DNA of 64,000 nt from Caldilineaceae bacterium (GCA_019637695.1 JAHBVG010000015.1:1-64000), one strand, 5' to 3'; positions 18,386-27,664 are shown, numbered from the stretch's first letter. Notes: generated from the sequence alone by a model not told the origin. Translations and numbers: made by a program.

Positions 18386-19231
18386 ATGGACGCGGGGAGG
18401 GTTTGGTCCGCAAAGCTGAAGTCGTATCTGCCGTCGCTGATGGCGGAGCAGCCGATCCTGGCCGGGTTCGCGGATCGGGCAGCGATCCTGCTACATGGAT
18501 CGACTAGCCGTGGCGTGGACGATCCATTCTCGGATCTCGATCTCTACGTGCTGCTGCGCGCCGAAGATCTGGCCGAGTTCGACCGATCCTCGCCGATCCG
18601 CTTTCACGAGTTCATGCTTGACGGCAAAAAGGGCCATTGGAATGCCCATGCGCTGGAAGAGTTCGCCGCCCGCGTGGATCACTGCGACATGGCGTTGATC
18701 TCGGAACTGCGCACGAGCATCGCCATCCACAATCAGTTGGACGGCGCAAGCGAGCTGATCGAACGGGCAAAATCACCCATGAGGGCTGAGGTGCAGCGCA
18801 CCTTCTTCTTTTACAACTATTATCAGATGCGCAACTTCCACCGCGCCAGCGACAACCCTATGGAACGGGGAGACGGTCTGGCGGTGCTTTTTTCGCTGTC
18901 GCAGACAGTGGCTTATGCGCTGCGCGCTGCGCTCATCCTTGACGGCGAACCGTATCCCTACGAAAAGTGGCTGCGCCGAGAGGCACTGCGCCATCCTACC
19001 GGGGAGCAATTAGCGCCGCATGTGGACGCCATCCTTGACGCCATCACCACGGACGCGCTGCGGCTGCCCGGTCCTGAGCGGCAGAACCCGTTGAGCCAGA
19101 GCGTGCGGCAGATGCGCCAGATCCTGATTGACGCCGCCCGCGCTCAGGGGATCGACGAACCCTGGCTGAACCAATGGTGGCTTTACATCAACCAGGCCGA
19201 AAGGGCGACGGCGGATGTGCATTGGGGCTGA
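18386..19231 (+). CDS. Nucleotidyltransferase-fold protein
   Basis: This 281-residue protein has an N-terminal polymerase-beta-like nucleotidyltransferase core. [18 protein letters not shown] (about 39-55) carries the Gly-Ser motif and the DxD metal pair. The rest is helical with a conserved-looking segment [11 protein letters not shown]. The layout resembles aminoglycoside or lincosamide nucleotidyltransferase-like proteins of unknown substrate. ATG at 18386 is preferred over TTG at 18377 because AGAGGA lies 9 nt before it. It sits between two GH4 genes, so a small sugar-containing substrate is thinkable, but there is no direct evidence. Confidence 0.75.
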   Translation: MDAGRVWSAKLKSYLPSLMAEQPILAGFADRAAILLHGSTSRGVDDPFSDLDLYVLLRAEDLAEFDRSSPIRFHEFMLDGKKGHWNAHALEEFAARVDHCDMALISELRTSIAIHNQLDGASELIERAKSPMRAEVQRTFFFYNYYQMRNFHRASDNPMERGDGLAVLFSLSQTVAYALRAALILDGEPYPYEKWLRREALRHPTGEQLAPHVDAILDAITTDALRLPGPERQNPLSQSVRQMRQILIDAARAQGIDEPWLNQWWLYINQAERATADVHWG

Positions 19232-19254
19232 GGGAAAGACGACCGCAGATGAAC

Positions 19255-19312
19255 ATAGGCCACAGACCCAATATCTAATATCCAATATCTATCAACCAAT
19301 TCCATTTAGAAA
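19255..19312. repeat. Short heptad-period array
   Basis: CCAATAT-CTAATAT-CCAATAT-CTATCAA words precede the second GH4 gene. This is a single arm of the AATATCC family also seen at 1-37 and 37464-37540. Confidence 0.6.
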
Positions 19313-19322
19313 GGCATTTCCC

Positions 19323-20702
19323 ATGCCCAAGATCACTTTCATCGGCGCCGGCAGTTTCGGCTTCACCCGCAAGCTGGTGCGCGATGTCCTCACCTTCCCC
19401 TCGTTGGAGAACTCGACAATCTCGCTCATGGATATCGACCCGGTCAAACTCGATTACATCGGCCAGGCTGTGAACCGGATCGTGCGCGAGGGGAACTATC
19501 CGGCTACCGTCGAAACAACCACCAGCCGCGAGGAAGCGCTCACCGGCGCGGACTACGTGATCGTCACCATCCTCGCCGGTGCGATTGACGTCTGGCAGTA
19601 CGATATCCTCATCCCCCAGAAATATGGGATCGACACCAACATCGGCGACACGCGCGGGCCGTCGGGGATCTTCCGCGCCATGCGCACCGTACCGGTGATG
19701 CTCGACATCGCCCGCGACATGGAGCGCCTCTGCCCGGACGCGGTGATGCTCAACTACACCAACCCCATGGTTATGAACTGCCGCGCCATCCAGAGCCAGA
19801 CCAAGATCGTGACCACCGGTCTCTGCCACAGCGTGCAGGGGACCGCCGAAATGCTGGCTGGTTGGATCGGCGCGCCTATGGATGAGATCTCCTACGTCTG
19901 CGCGGGGATCAACCACATGGCCTGGTATTTGGAGTACAGTTGGAACGGCGAGGACGCCTACCCGCTGATCCGCAAGGCGATCACCGAGCGGCCTGAGGTT
20001 TACAACGAGGAGCAGGTGCGCAACGAGATGTATCTGCACCTCGACTACTATCCCACCGAGTCGAGTGGACACCATTCCGAGTACAACCCCTGGTTCCGCA
20101 AACGGCCCGACCTGATCGAAAAGTATTGCACCCACGGCACCGGCTGGAATCCCGGCGAGTCGGCCTATGTCCTCAAGCGCTACCGTGAGCGCGAGGCCAA
20201 CTGGAGCGAGGCAATCACCGAGTGGTTGAACGATCCTGCGCCGCTGGATCTGGAACGCGGCCACGAATACGCGGCCTACATCATCAATGCCCTGGAGGGC
20301 GGTACGCCCTTCAAGTACAACGGCAACACGCTGAACAACGGGCTGATCGACAACCTGCCGCAGGGATCGTGTGTGGAAGTGCCGGTGTGGGCCAGCAAGG
20401 ATGGGTTGGAAGCTGTGCGCGTCGGCGCGCTGCCGCCGTCGGTGGCGTTGCTCACCGGCGTCAACGCTCAGATCGAAGAACTGGCGATTGAGGGCATCCT
20501 CACCGGCGATCCGCGCAAGATCTTCCAGGCCATCGCCCATGATCCGCTCAGTTCTGCCGTCCTCAGCCTCGCCGAGATCCGCCAGATGGTGGACGAAATG
20601 TTGGAGCAGAACCGCGACTATCTGCCCACCTTCAAGCATTTCCGCGTCGAAGGGGATCGTCCCATGCGACTCCTCACCCAGGAGATGGTGGCGGCGGATT
20701 AA
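19323..20702 (+). CDS. Family 4 glycoside hydrolase, second paralogue
   Basis: This 459-residue protein shares its whole plan with the enzyme encoded at 16823. It has Rossmann motif [26 protein letters not shown] with Cys168, and CAGINH with His198. The spacing is identical in the first 200 residues, so the two genes are clear paralogues that have diverged. ATG at 19323 follows AGAAAGG. Having two GH4 genes around a nucleotidyltransferase suggests a set for related alpha-glycosides or uronides. NAD+ and Mn2+ dependence is expected from the family. Confidence 0.92.
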   Translation: MPKITFIGAGSFGFTRKLVRDVLTFPSLENSTISLMDIDPVKLDYIGQAVNRIVREGNYPATVETTTSREEALTGADYVIVTILAGAIDVWQYDILIPQKYGIDTNIGDTRGPSGIFRAMRTVPVMLDIARDMERLCPDAVMLNYTNPMVMNCRAIQSQTKIVTTGLCHSVQGTAEMLAGWIGAPMDEISYVCAGINHMAWYLEYSWNGEDAYPLIRKAITERPEVYNEEQVRNEMYLHLDYYPTESSGHHSEYNPWFRKRPDLIEKYCTHGTGWNPGESAYVLKRYREREANWSEAITEWLNDPAPLDLERGHEYAAYIINALEGGTPFKYNGNTLNNGLIDNLPQGSCVEVPVWASKDGLEAVRVGALPPSVALLTGVNAQIEELAIEGILTGDPRKIFQAIAHDPLSSAVLSLAEIRQMVDEMLEQNRDYLPTFKHFRVEGDRPMRLLTQEMVAAD

Positions 20703-20838
20703 GGAATGAATAAAGAATAATGAAAAAAAGAAAGGGTACAGGATCAATCGCCAATGGACGATCTGATCCTGTACCCTTTCTTCATTCATCATTCATCGCT
20801 TAAGCGCCAACTCCCCAATCACCAATCACCAATCCCTA
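20703..20838. repeat. Heptad element with 19-bp perfect hairpin
   Basis: GAATGAATAAAGAATAATGA words and their complement CATTCATCATTCAT flank a perfect 19-bp stem (20728-20746 with 20764-20782). A second array of CCAATCA-CCAATCA-CCAATCC words (20806-20838) runs into the stop codon of the convergent gene. It probably terminates both genes. Confidence 0.75.
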
Positions 20839-21840
20839 GCGTAGCCCCGGTCGCTTGCCGCTGAAATCATGGTGCTTGTCGAGCAGCCGTTCAAGCTCAT
20901 TGATAGCGTCCTGGGTGGCGTCTTCAAGATCGGCGTGGATGGTCTCTGAATCCATCATGTAGACCAGGCGGGTCCAATAGGTGTTGTAGATGATCCCCAG
21001 CCAGGTAATGAACTTGAGATTTTCCTCCAACGATTGCAGCGGACGGCCCAGGAAGTAGGTCAGGAAGGAGACGATGCTCAGCCCGCCGAAGATGAGGCTG
21101 AACACGGGTTCGCGCAGCCACGCGCCCAGCCCTGCGGCCACGAGGAAGGCGGCAATCCCTAGCCCGAAGAGGATGCGATACATCCAGATTGTCGTGTTGT
21201 ACGGGCGCATAAACGCGTCGAGGATCGTGTCGAACATACGGTTGTTGCGCTGAAAGCCCTGGTGGATGTGTTCGCGCCAATACTCGTAGAGCGTCGGATC
21301 GATCTCGGCCAGTTTGGGTTGATGGGCAAGCGGAAGGCGCCCCCCGACTTGTGTCCGCGCGGAAAGCGGGGTAAGGGTTGGGCGCACACGGGGGCTATCC
21401 TCTCTGGTCGAGAAGACTGAGGGTCGATCCATAGATTCCTGTTCCTCTTCAAAAGTGGGTGTCGAGTGGGGACGGTTGGCCGAGGAGGCGATACCGGTAG
21501 CGGCAAACGCGGCGGGTTGGGATACACTCGTCCACGGTGGACGTTCGCGGGTCGCCTCTTCAAGGATCGGTGCAGGATCGTCATCGGCGCCGTCGTAGAC
21601 TTCGTCGTCGGCGTAGGCAATGGTAGACGCGTGCGCCTCTTCGCCTTTTTCGTCGTAGAGAAACGCTTCCTCTTCGTATGAAATTCGCTCGGCCTCGTCG
21701 AGGGCCTCTTCATCCTCGCGCGTTTCGTCCCAATGGAAGGATGAAACAGGGCTGGCTGCGCGTTCATCCTCTTCCAGCGAGGCAGGCGTCGAGGATTCAT
21801 CCTCTGGCTCAATGGGTCGTTTCGTTTCTTCTGATTGCAT
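20836..21840 (-). CDS. Acidic two-TM membrane protein
   Basis: This 334-residue protein has a long, acidic, low-complexity N-terminal region (about residues 1-185), rich in Glu, Asp, Pro and Ser. A conserved-looking module follows with two membrane helices, near LFGLGIAAFLVAAGLGAWL and VFSLIFGGLSIVSFLTYFLG. A helical tail comes next, with WLGIIYNTYWTRLVYMMD. The two helices plus tail recall two-TM domains attached to TRADD-N-like modules in predicted conflict systems of cyanobacteria. That resemblance is tentative. ATG at 21840 follows TTGGAGGAAAGC. The stop codon lies in a heptad array. Confidence 0.6.
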   Translation of the reverse strand: MQSEETKRPIEPEDESSTPASLEEDERAASPVSSFHWDETREDEEALDEAERISYEEEAFLYDEKGEEAHASTIAYADDEVYDGADDDPAPILEEATRERPPWTSVSQPAAFAATGIASSANRPHSTPTFEEEQESMDRPSVFSTREDSPRVRPTLTPLSARTQVGGRLPLAHQPKLAEIDPTLYEYWREHIHQGFQRNNRMFDTILDAFMRPYNTTIWMYRILFGLGIAAFLVAAGLGAWLREPVFSLIFGGLSIVSFLTYFLGRPLQSLEENLKFITWLGIIYNTYWTRLVYMMDSETIHADLEDATQDAINELERLLDKHHDFSGKRPGLR

Positions 21841-22015
21841 GCTTTCCTCCAAGATTGCTGCAATAGATTCTGCTGTGATGGTCAAACTGGGGCCATTATA
21901 CGGTGAATCGGCGGTCAGTTCAACCGGGTAAAACTTGACGGGAATTGACAGCACCTCACGGCAGCGCTACACTCTGATGGCATATTGGTCGCCTATCCTC
22001 ACCCACGAATCGACA

Positions 22016-22615
22016 ATGACCACCTTTTACCTGATCCGACACGGCGAGAACGATAGGATTGCGGGAGATCAGTCGCTCAATGCCAACGGGCGACGGCAAG
22101 CCCAGATCACCGCTGCATTCCTGAAGGATCGCCGGATCGACGCCGTCTATGCCAGTCCTCTGGCGCGGGCGCGCGAAACAGCGCAAGCCATCGCCGACGC
22201 GCTAGGATCCACCGTGATCGAGGACGCCCGCCTGCGCGAGCGCGCCAACTTTGGCGATTCCCCTGGCCAGACGCTGGAGGAGTTCATCTCGATGTGGCAA
22301 GACTGCGACCGCGATCGCGATTTTGTCCCTGTGGTGGGGCTATCCGCGCGGCAGAACGGTCAACGGCTCGAGGCGTGGATGCGTGAGGTCTACCATACTC
22401 GCCCGCAGGGCATTGTGGTCGCTGGCACACACGGCGGCACGATCACCGATTTCCTGTTGAATTATTTCTCGCCTGCTTTCCTCAATGGATATCGAAGCAA
22501 TTTTCTCCACAACATTCGCAACTGCTCGATCACCATCCTGCATTTCGATGGCGCTCAATTCACGCTCGAAGCCCTGGCGGTTGACGAACACCTGTTGCCC
22601 ATTGCTCCTATGTAA
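22016..22615 (+). CDS. Histidine phosphatase (phosphoglycerate mutase-like)
   Basis: This 199-residue protein opens with TFYLIRHGEND, the RHG motif with the catalytic His. YASPLARARETAQAIA follows, with a conserved Arg, and the second catalytic His is in VVAGTHGGTI. The short length and motif spacing fit a broad-specificity phosphatase rather than a glycolytic mutase. ATG at 22016 is the natural start; an in-frame ATG at 21977 would add 13 residues. Substrate unknown. Confidence 0.88.
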   Translation: MTTFYLIRHGENDRIAGDQSLNANGRRQAQITAAFLKDRRIDAVYASPLARARETAQAIADALGSTVIEDARLRERANFGDSPGQTLEEFISMWQDCDRDRDFVPVVGLSARQNGQRLEAWMREVYHTRPQGIVVAGTHGGTITDFLLNYFSPAFLNGYRSNFLHNIRNCSITILHFDGAQFTLEALAVDEHLLPIAPM

Positions 22616-22656
22616 AACTCATTCCATCCCACTTCCACCAGAAAGAGTGATCTCCC

Positions 22657-23664
22657 ATGCAATATCGACAACTTGGCCGCAGCGGTATCCTTGTCTCGCC
22701 CATCTGCCTGGGGACAATGAACCTCGGCGGTCCCACGCCAGAGGATGAATCCATCGCCTTGATCAACCGCGCGCTCGACGCCGGCATCAACTTCATCGAC
22801 ACCGCCAATTCGTACAATGACGGCGAGAGCGAACGCGTTGTAGGCAGGGCGCTCAAAGAGAACGGTAAACGCAATCAGATCGTGCTGGCGACGAAGGTCC
22901 ACAGTCGCGTGGGCAAAGGACCGAACGAGGGGGATCTCTCGCGGTATCACATTGTCAAAGCCTGCGAGGATTCGCTGCGCCGCCTCCAGACCGACCATGT
23001 GGATCTCTACCAGGCGCACCGCCCTTCGGATCGCGTGCTACAGGAAGAGTGGCTGCGCGCGCTGGAAGATCTGGTGCAGGCGGGCAAGGTGCTCCACATT
23101 GGGTGCAGCAACTTCGCCGCCTGGCAGTTGATGGAAGGATTGGCTATCAGCGACAAACGGGGCTGGTCCTCTTATGTCAGCGTGCAGCCGCCCTACAACA
23201 TTGTGGATCGGCGCATTGAAAATGAACTGGTGCCGCTCTGCCAAAAATACGACGTGGGCATCATCCCCTGGTCGCCGCTGGCAATGGGGATGGCCGCGGG
23301 CAAATATTTGCCCGGCGCGGCTGCCCCGGGCGATTCCCGATTGGCGAAGGGGCAGAACATGATGAATGTGCGCGTCACCAATCGGGCGCGTGAAGTCGGC
23401 GCAGCCATCATTGAGATGGCGAAAGATCGGGGCGTCACCCCCGGCCAACTTGGGTTACTCTGGGTCAAGGATCAACCGGGGATCACCGCGCCCATCATCG
23501 GTCCGCGTACAATGGCGCATTTGGAGGACGCGCTCCCCGTCCTCGACATGACGCTGGCGGATGAAGATCGTCCACGTTTTGATGCACTGGTCCATCCCGG
23601 CAACGCTGTCTCCGATTTCCACAACAGTTCATGGTGGATGAAGGCGCGGGTCGAGGATCGATGA
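22657..23664 (+). CDS. Aldo/keto reductase
   Basis: This 335-residue NADPH-dependent oxidoreductase carries the full catalytic tetrad of the family: Asp48, Tyr53, Lys80 and His121, in FIDTANSYNDGESE, VLATKV and LYQAHRP. The C-terminal cofactor region includes APIIGPRTMAHLEDAL. The sequence is close in style to the bacterial YdhF/Tas-like aldo/keto reductases that act on sugars or aldehydes. It lies among sugar-catabolism genes. A hairpin at 23681-23701 follows the stop codon. Confidence 0.92.
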   Translation: MQYRQLGRSGILVSPICLGTMNLGGPTPEDESIALINRALDAGINFIDTANSYNDGESERVVGRALKENGKRNQIVLATKVHSRVGKGPNEGDLSRYHIVKACEDSLRRLQTDHVDLYQAHRPSDRVLQEEWLRALEDLVQAGKVLHIGCSNFAAWQLMEGLAISDKRGWSSYVSVQPPYNIVDRRIENELVPLCQKYDVGIIPWSPLAMGMAAGKYLPGAAAPGDSRLAKGQNMMNVRVTNRAREVGAAIIEMAKDRGVTPGQLGLLWVKDQPGITAPIIGPRTMAHLEDALPVLDMTLADEDRPRFDALVHPGNAVSDFHNSSWWMKARVEDR

Positions 23665-23680
23665 GGATGACAATGACAAC

Positions 23681-23701
23681 GCCCGCGTATTTTACGCGGG
23701 C
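23681..23701 (+). terminator. Stem-loop after aldo/keto reductase gene
   Basis: GCCCGCGTA-TTT-TACGCGGGC forms a perfect 9-bp stem 17 bp after the stop codon. There is no T-tract after it, so its terminator strength is uncertain. Confidence 0.6.
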
Positions 23702-23725
23702 GCCGTTCATGTAATGAAATGTAAA

Positions 23726-23848
23726 GGGTGTGTTCAAAATGAGTTGGTCGTCTGGGTAGGGGTTTGGGTGGATGGCTCACAAAGATCGTCTGCGTAAGCC
23801 ATTGCTCGTCTGCCATCCACCCAAACCTTTACGAATCATCTTATTCGC
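23726..23848. repeat. Dispersed long palindrome, copy C
   Basis: This copy is inverted relative to copy B. It begins GGGTGTGTTCAAAATGAG and continues GGGTAGGGGTTTGGGTGG. It has the core GCCATTGCTCGTCTGCC and ends CCACCCAAACCTTTACG. Its end abuts and slightly overlaps the stop codon of the Rpn gene at 23841. Confidence 0.8.
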
Positions 23849-24785
23849 CTCCGTCCTCTGTTGGAGCGTGAGCGATGATCCCGATTATCTCTTCCTCTGC
23901 AAGACCCGTGATGTCGGCGATTGTAGCAAAGTCAAAGCCTCGGTTGTGCATGGCGATAGCAATCAGCATAGCACGTCGGCGCTCGCCTTCTTCACGGCCT
24001 TCTTCACGGCCTTCTTCACGACCCTGCTGATAGTGACGTTCTTTCTCTCGCGCCAGTGCAGTGATCAACATGCTGTGTACCTCCTCGGTCGAACGGTAGA
24101 CATCCTCTAGCGATTCGTAGTCTTGGGGACGAATCCGCCCATGCACCGCCAACTGCTTCAGCCAGTTCAAGAAGAGCGAGACCGCCCGCTTGTCCTCCTC
24201 GCCTTCAAACAACGCCAACAACCACTCCATCAGCACGTCAATGTCGTAGCGCGACTCGGCCAGGAAGAGCGTAGAGACGATGTTCTGAATGCCCTCCAAC
24301 TGCTCGGCGCTGTACTCGTTCTCGGCTATTTTGAAGTAGCGGAAGCCGATGGCATATTCGCCCAGGTCGGGCTCTGACTCAATCAGGTCGGCCATCTCCA
24401 CGGCGGCGGTCCAGCGGGCGTCTCCATTATACAACAGAATCGGGAAGACCGGCGGCAGTTTGCGCGCTTTGGCATTGTTCGCCACCCAGTCCATGTAGAA
24501 GTTGGTGACGTAGTTGAGCAGCCGCAGCGCCATCCAGCGGTCCACTGTGGATTGGAACTCCAGCAGCACGTAGACGTAGAGCTCGTCCTCGCCCAACGGC
24601 AGCCGGTAGATGAGGTCGCTTTCCGTCTCTTTGTAATGCTCTGAGACAAAGGACTTGTCCACCGTTTCGGCGCGCTCGAAGTCCAACTGCGCCACCCACG
24701 GCTGCGCCACGAAGCTCTCCATCAACTGCCGAAAGATTGTCCGATTCGAGAAGAGGATCTTGTACCCGCTGTCGTGGATGTTCAT
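23841..24785 (-). CDS. Rpn-family PD-(D/E)XK nuclease (YhgA-like putative transposase)
   Basis: This 314-residue protein begins with IHDSGYKILFSN, the usual opening of Rpn/YhgA-like proteins. The nuclease core has Asp57 (ESDLIYRL) and Glu76-x-Gln78 (VLLEFQST), matching the family's D...ExQ motif, followed by DRWMALRLLNYV. The tail has three REEG units encoded by 12-bp repeats, then a short helix-turn-helix-like end. Rpn proteins of Escherichia coli promote RecA-independent recombination and cut DNA. ATG at 24785 follows GGAGGAGAG. Its promoter holds a LexA-like box. A second, frameshifted relative lies at 57120. Confidence 0.85.
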   Translation of the reverse strand: MNIHDSGYKILFSNRTIFRQLMESFVAQPWVAQLDFERAETVDKSFVSEHYKETESDLIYRLPLGEDELYVYVLLEFQSTVDRWMALRLLNYVTNFYMDWVANNAKARKLPPVFPILLYNGDARWTAAVEMADLIESEPDLGEYAIGFRYFKIAENEYSAEQLEGIQNIVSTLFLAESRYDIDVLMEWLLALFEGEEDKRAVSLFLNWLKQLAVHGRIRPQDYESLEDVYRSTEEVHSMLITALAREKERHYQQGREEGREEGREEGERRRAMLIAIAMHNRGFDFATIADITGLAEEEIIGIIAHAPTEDGGE

Positions 24786-24820
24786 CTCTCCTCCATTTGG
24801 TGTTTTTTCTTGTTCCCTCC

Positions 24821-24848
24821 AGTCTATCCGAACAAGCGTTCTTGTCAA
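24821..24848 (-). promoter_or_regulatory. Promoter with LexA-like SOS box
   Basis: On the minus strand TTGACA (24843-24848) and TAGACT (24821-24826) are 16 bp apart. The spacer carries CGAACAAGCGTTCT on the plus strand (24829-24842). This matches the Gram-positive-type SOS box CGAACRNRYGTTYC at 13 of 14 positions. A repressor bound there would sit between -35 and -10. Confidence 0.6.
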
Positions 24849-24962
24849 ATTGAGTAAAAGCTAGAGCCTCAATGGATGATCAAGAGTGTAAAAAACCGGT
24901 CACTCGTCGCTTGACTTTCCTCATTTTCCGCGTGAAACTGATAGAAGTTATGCACTTGAAGC

Positions 24963-24996
24963 AGACCTGCCAGGTTTCGGAAAACCTGGCAGGTCT
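24963..24996. repeat. CCTGCCAGGTTT palindrome, copy 1
   Basis: The arms AGACCTGCCAGGTTT and AAACCTGGCAGGTCT enclose a 4-nt spacer. A second copy lies at 56167-56202. Both are intergenic and on the 5' side of a plus-strand gene. Confidence 0.75.
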
Positions 24997-25062
24997 CAAG
25001 TGAAGCAAAACCGCTTTATCTCTCCATCCCCGCGGATGGTCACAACTTAAAGGAGTCTGATT

Positions 25063-25971
25063 ATGTCTGCTACACCCTTGTTGCGTGGCGTCTTCGCCCC
25101 TATCCTCACCCCTGTCGATGAACAATTGAATCCCGACGCCGGGCGGCTGGCCGAATTTGGCCGCTATCTTTTGGACAACGGCTGCCACGGATTGGTAGTC
25201 TTCGGCACCACCAGCGAAGCGACTTCCTTCTCGGTCAAGGAACGCATCGCTTTGGTGGATGGTTTGCTCGAAGCGGGTCTCCCCGCCGACAGACTCGTGA
25301 TCGGCACCGGCGCTGCCGCCATCACCGATACCGCCGAACTCTCCGCCCATGCCGTCAACGCAGGGACGGCCGGGGTGATGATGCTGCCTCCCTTCTATTA
25401 CAAGGGCATGAGCGATCAGGGTCTCTTCGACGCCTACGCTCAGATCATTGGTCGCGTGGACGACGACCGGCTCAAGATCTACCTTTATCACATTCCGCCG
25501 GTGTCACAGGTGCCGCTCACGCTTAACCTGATCGAGATGCTGATCACCCACTTCCCCAACACAGTGGTGGGGATCAAAGACAGCAGCGGCGATTGGAACA
25601 ACCAAAAGGCAATGTTGGAGCGTTTCCCTGGCTTCGGCATCTTCACCGGCAGCGAGAAATTCCTGCTCGACAACCTGCGTTTGGGAGGACGGGGCACGAT
25701 CTGCGCCACCGCCAATGTAATCCCCGCGCAGATCCGCGATCTCTTCGACAACTGGCAGGCCGCCGACGCCGAAGGTCGCCAATCCGCGCTGATGTGGATG
25801 CGCGACGTGCTGGGCGGCTATGCGGCCATCCCCGCGCTCAAGGCGCTGGTGGCCCAGCGCACCGGCGACGCCGGCTGGCTGCGTGTGCGTCCGCCCTTTG
25901 TGGCGTTGACCGAAGCAGAACAGAAGACGCTCTACGCCAAGGGTGAGCGAGTACTTTCCCCTGTTGGATAA
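25063..25971 (+). CDS. Dihydrodipicolinate synthase/N-acetylneuraminate lyase family aldolase
   Basis: This 302-residue class I aldolase has the family's marker VVFGTTSEA (Thr pair at 49-50). The pyruvate-binding Tyr lies in KIYLYHIPP (140-142), and the Schiff-base Lys172 is in VVGIKDSSGD. The context is sugar catabolism and there is no other lysine-pathway gene. A 2-keto-3-deoxy sugar acid aldolase role is therefore more likely than DapA proper. Mannonate dehydratase, encoded next, yields 2-keto-3-deoxygluconate, a natural substrate. ATG at 25063 follows AAAGGAG. Confidence 0.88.
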   Translation: MSATPLLRGVFAPILTPVDEQLNPDAGRLAEFGRYLLDNGCHGLVVFGTTSEATSFSVKERIALVDGLLEAGLPADRLVIGTGAAAITDTAELSAHAVNAGTAGVMMLPPFYYKGMSDQGLFDAYAQIIGRVDDDRLKIYLYHIPPVSQVPLTLNLIEMLITHFPNTVVGIKDSSGDWNNQKAMLERFPGFGIFTGSEKFLLDNLRLGGRGTICATANVIPAQIRDLFDNWQAADAEGRQSALMWMRDVLGGYAAIPALKALVAQRTGDAGWLRVRPPFVALTEAEQKTLYAKGERVLSPVG

Positions 25972-25981
25972 GTCAGACTAA

Positions 25982-26078
25982 CGCTGATGATGGGATGATG
26001 GGATGATGGGGTGTTGCGGAGAATAGAATTCGCAATTCGCCCCTCGCAATTCGCCCCATCATCCTATCATCTTTTTTA
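25982..26078. repeat. Composite repeat-word hairpin
   Basis: GATGATGG words (period 8) form the left arm and CCCCATCATCCTATCATC forms the right. Between them lie TTCGCCC-CTCGCAA-type heptads, the same words as at 2205. It separates the aldolase and mannonate dehydratase genes. Confidence 0.7.
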
Positions 26079-26123
26079 TTTCCCCAACCATTTCCCACGA
26101 AAGAAACAGAGGAGAGACTCACC

Positions 26124-27101
26124 ATGCCCGAACAGATGCGCATTGCGCTGGGCCAGTTCAACCAGCTTACCGACGAAATGTTGACTTACATCCAACAACT
26201 GGGCGCCAAAGATTTTTTGATGAACACGCCCAATCTGCCCGGCGACAAACAGTGGGAATATGAGGACCTGAAGGCGGCCAGGGATCGCGCCGACGCCGCT
26301 GGTCTGCGCTTGATGGCATTGGAAAATGTGCCCGTCTCTTTTTACGACAAGGCCATGCTGGGATTGCCCGGTCGCGATGAGCAGATCGCCCACATGCAGA
26401 CCACTATCCGCAACATGGGCAAGGCGGGGATCCCGATCCTGGGCTACCACTGGATGCCCAACAAGGTCTGGCGAACGCCCAACCCAGAGGTATTGCGCGG
26501 CGGCGCGCTGGGCACACGCTTCAACCTGGCCGAGCATGATCCGGATGAGTTGACCCACGGGCGCGTCTACACTGCGGACGAAATGTGGGCAAACTATGAG
26601 TACTATTTGGAGCGCATCCTTCCCGTGGCCGAGGAAGCCGGGGTGACGCTGGCCCTCCATCCCGACGATCCGCCGGTGGAATCATTGGGCGGCGTGGCGC
26701 GCATCTTCCGCAACTTCGAGGGCTTCCGCCGCGCCATGGATACCTTCACCAGCCCCAACCACGGATTGGACTTCTGCATGGGCTGTTGGTCCGAGATGGG
26801 CGGCCACGACTATGTGATCGACGCCATCCGTCATTTTGGCAGCCGCGGCCAGATCGTCTACGTCCATTTTCGCGATGTGCAGGGGACCGTTCCCTGCTTT
26901 AACGAATGTTTTATCGACGAGGGCAACGTCGATCACTTTGAGGCCATGAGAGCGCTCAAGGAGTCGGGATTTACCGGCTTTATGATCGATGATCACGTGC
27001 CGGCCATGATCGACGACACTCCGTGGGGGCATCGCGGACGCGCCTACGCCATCGGCTACATGACCGCCATGCTGGAGATGGTCAACAAACTGGCGGCGTG
27101 A
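26124..27101 (+). CDS. uxuA: Mannonate dehydratase family protein
   Basis: This 325-residue TIM-barrel enzyme has the UxuA pattern. LMALENVPV, GYHWMPNKVWRTP, LALHPDDPPVESLGG and GLDFCMGCWSEMG all carry likely metal and substrate ligands, and VYVHFRDVQG and FIDEGNVD follow. The usual reaction is D-mannonate to 2-keto-3-deoxygluconate plus water. It is shorter than the Escherichia coli enzyme (394 residues), so some peripheral segments are missing. The adjacent DapA-like aldolase could cleave the product or a phosphorylated form. The gene ends with a 4-bp overlap with the next start. Confidence 0.88.
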   Translation: MPEQMRIALGQFNQLTDEMLTYIQQLGAKDFLMNTPNLPGDKQWEYEDLKAARDRADAAGLRLMALENVPVSFYDKAMLGLPGRDEQIAHMQTTIRNMGKAGIPILGYHWMPNKVWRTPNPEVLRGGALGTRFNLAEHDPDELTHGRVYTADEMWANYEYYLERILPVAEEAGVTLALHPDDPPVESLGGVARIFRNFEGFRRAMDTFTSPNHGLDFCMGCWSEMGGHDYVIDAIRHFGSRGQIVYVHFRDVQGTVPCFNECFIDEGNVDHFEAMRALKESGFTGFMIDDHVPAMIDDTPWGHRGRAYAIGYMTAMLEMVNKLAA

Positions 27102-27664
27102 ACCAGCAGCGAGATCCCATCCAACGCATCCATCTGATCGGCGCAGCCGGGAGCGGGAAGAGTACCGTTGCCCGGCTGCTAGCGGATCGCCTCCAATCGC
27201 CGTGGTATGAATTGGATGTGATCGGTTACGAAGGCGGATGGGGGGCGAAGCGTTCCCTGGCGCAGCGGCTGGCCGATATTGAGCGCATCCTCGCCCAGCC
27301 GCGCTGGATCACCGAGGGGATCTTCCTCTGGTGGCCTCACTCCCTCTTTTCCGCCGCTGACGTAATCCTCTGGCTGGATCTGCCCTGGTATCTTTCCTTG
27401 CCGCGCATTGTCACCCGGCACATCTGCGCGGATTGGGCGGGCAACAATCGTCATCCGGGTATGATCAAACTGCTCAAATTCGTCTGGTATTGCCGCGGAT
27501 ATTATCTGGCGCGCACACCGACCATCCCCACTGACCCCAACCAGGATGGACCCGTGACGCGCGTCACGGTGGAAGCGTTCCTGGCCCCTTACACCGCCAA
27601 AGTGATCCGCTGCCGGCATCCGCAGGCCATTGAACGATTTCTACAGGGCCTTCCCCAAACTTGA
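27098..27664 (+). CDS. P-loop nucleotide kinase-like protein
   Basis: This 188-residue protein has Walker A IGAAGSGKSTVARLLA near residues 13-25 and a Walker B-like strand VILWLDLPWYLS. The pattern matches the adenylate kinase-like or topology modulation (FlaR-type) family, whose substrate is mostly unknown. A GTG start at 27098 overlaps the stop of the mannonate dehydratase gene (GTGA), so translation is coupled. In this setting a sugar-acid or gluconate-type kinase role is thinkable, but the fold alone does not show it. Confidence 0.75.
   Translation: MNQQRDPIQRIHLIGAAGSGKSTVARLLADRLQSPWYELDVIGYEGGWGAKRSLAQRLADIERILAQPRWITEGIFLWWPHSLFSAADVILWLDLPWYLSLPRIVTRHICADWAGNNRHPGMIKLLKFVWYCRGYYLARTPTIPTDPNQDGPVTRVTVEAFLAPYTAKVIRCRHPQAIERFLQGLPQT

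Noticed and set aside
19275-20792. 505-codon open frame opposite the second GH4 gene
   Set aside because: The plus strand has complete GH4 motifs. The antisense translation is His/Arg/Val-rich shadow sequence and starts inside a repeat.
27098-27664. Gluconate or 2-keto-3-deoxygluconate kinase assignment
   Set aside because: Only the P-loop and a generic kinase-like fold are visible. Overlap with mannonate dehydratase is suggestive, but no substrate motif supports the specific name.
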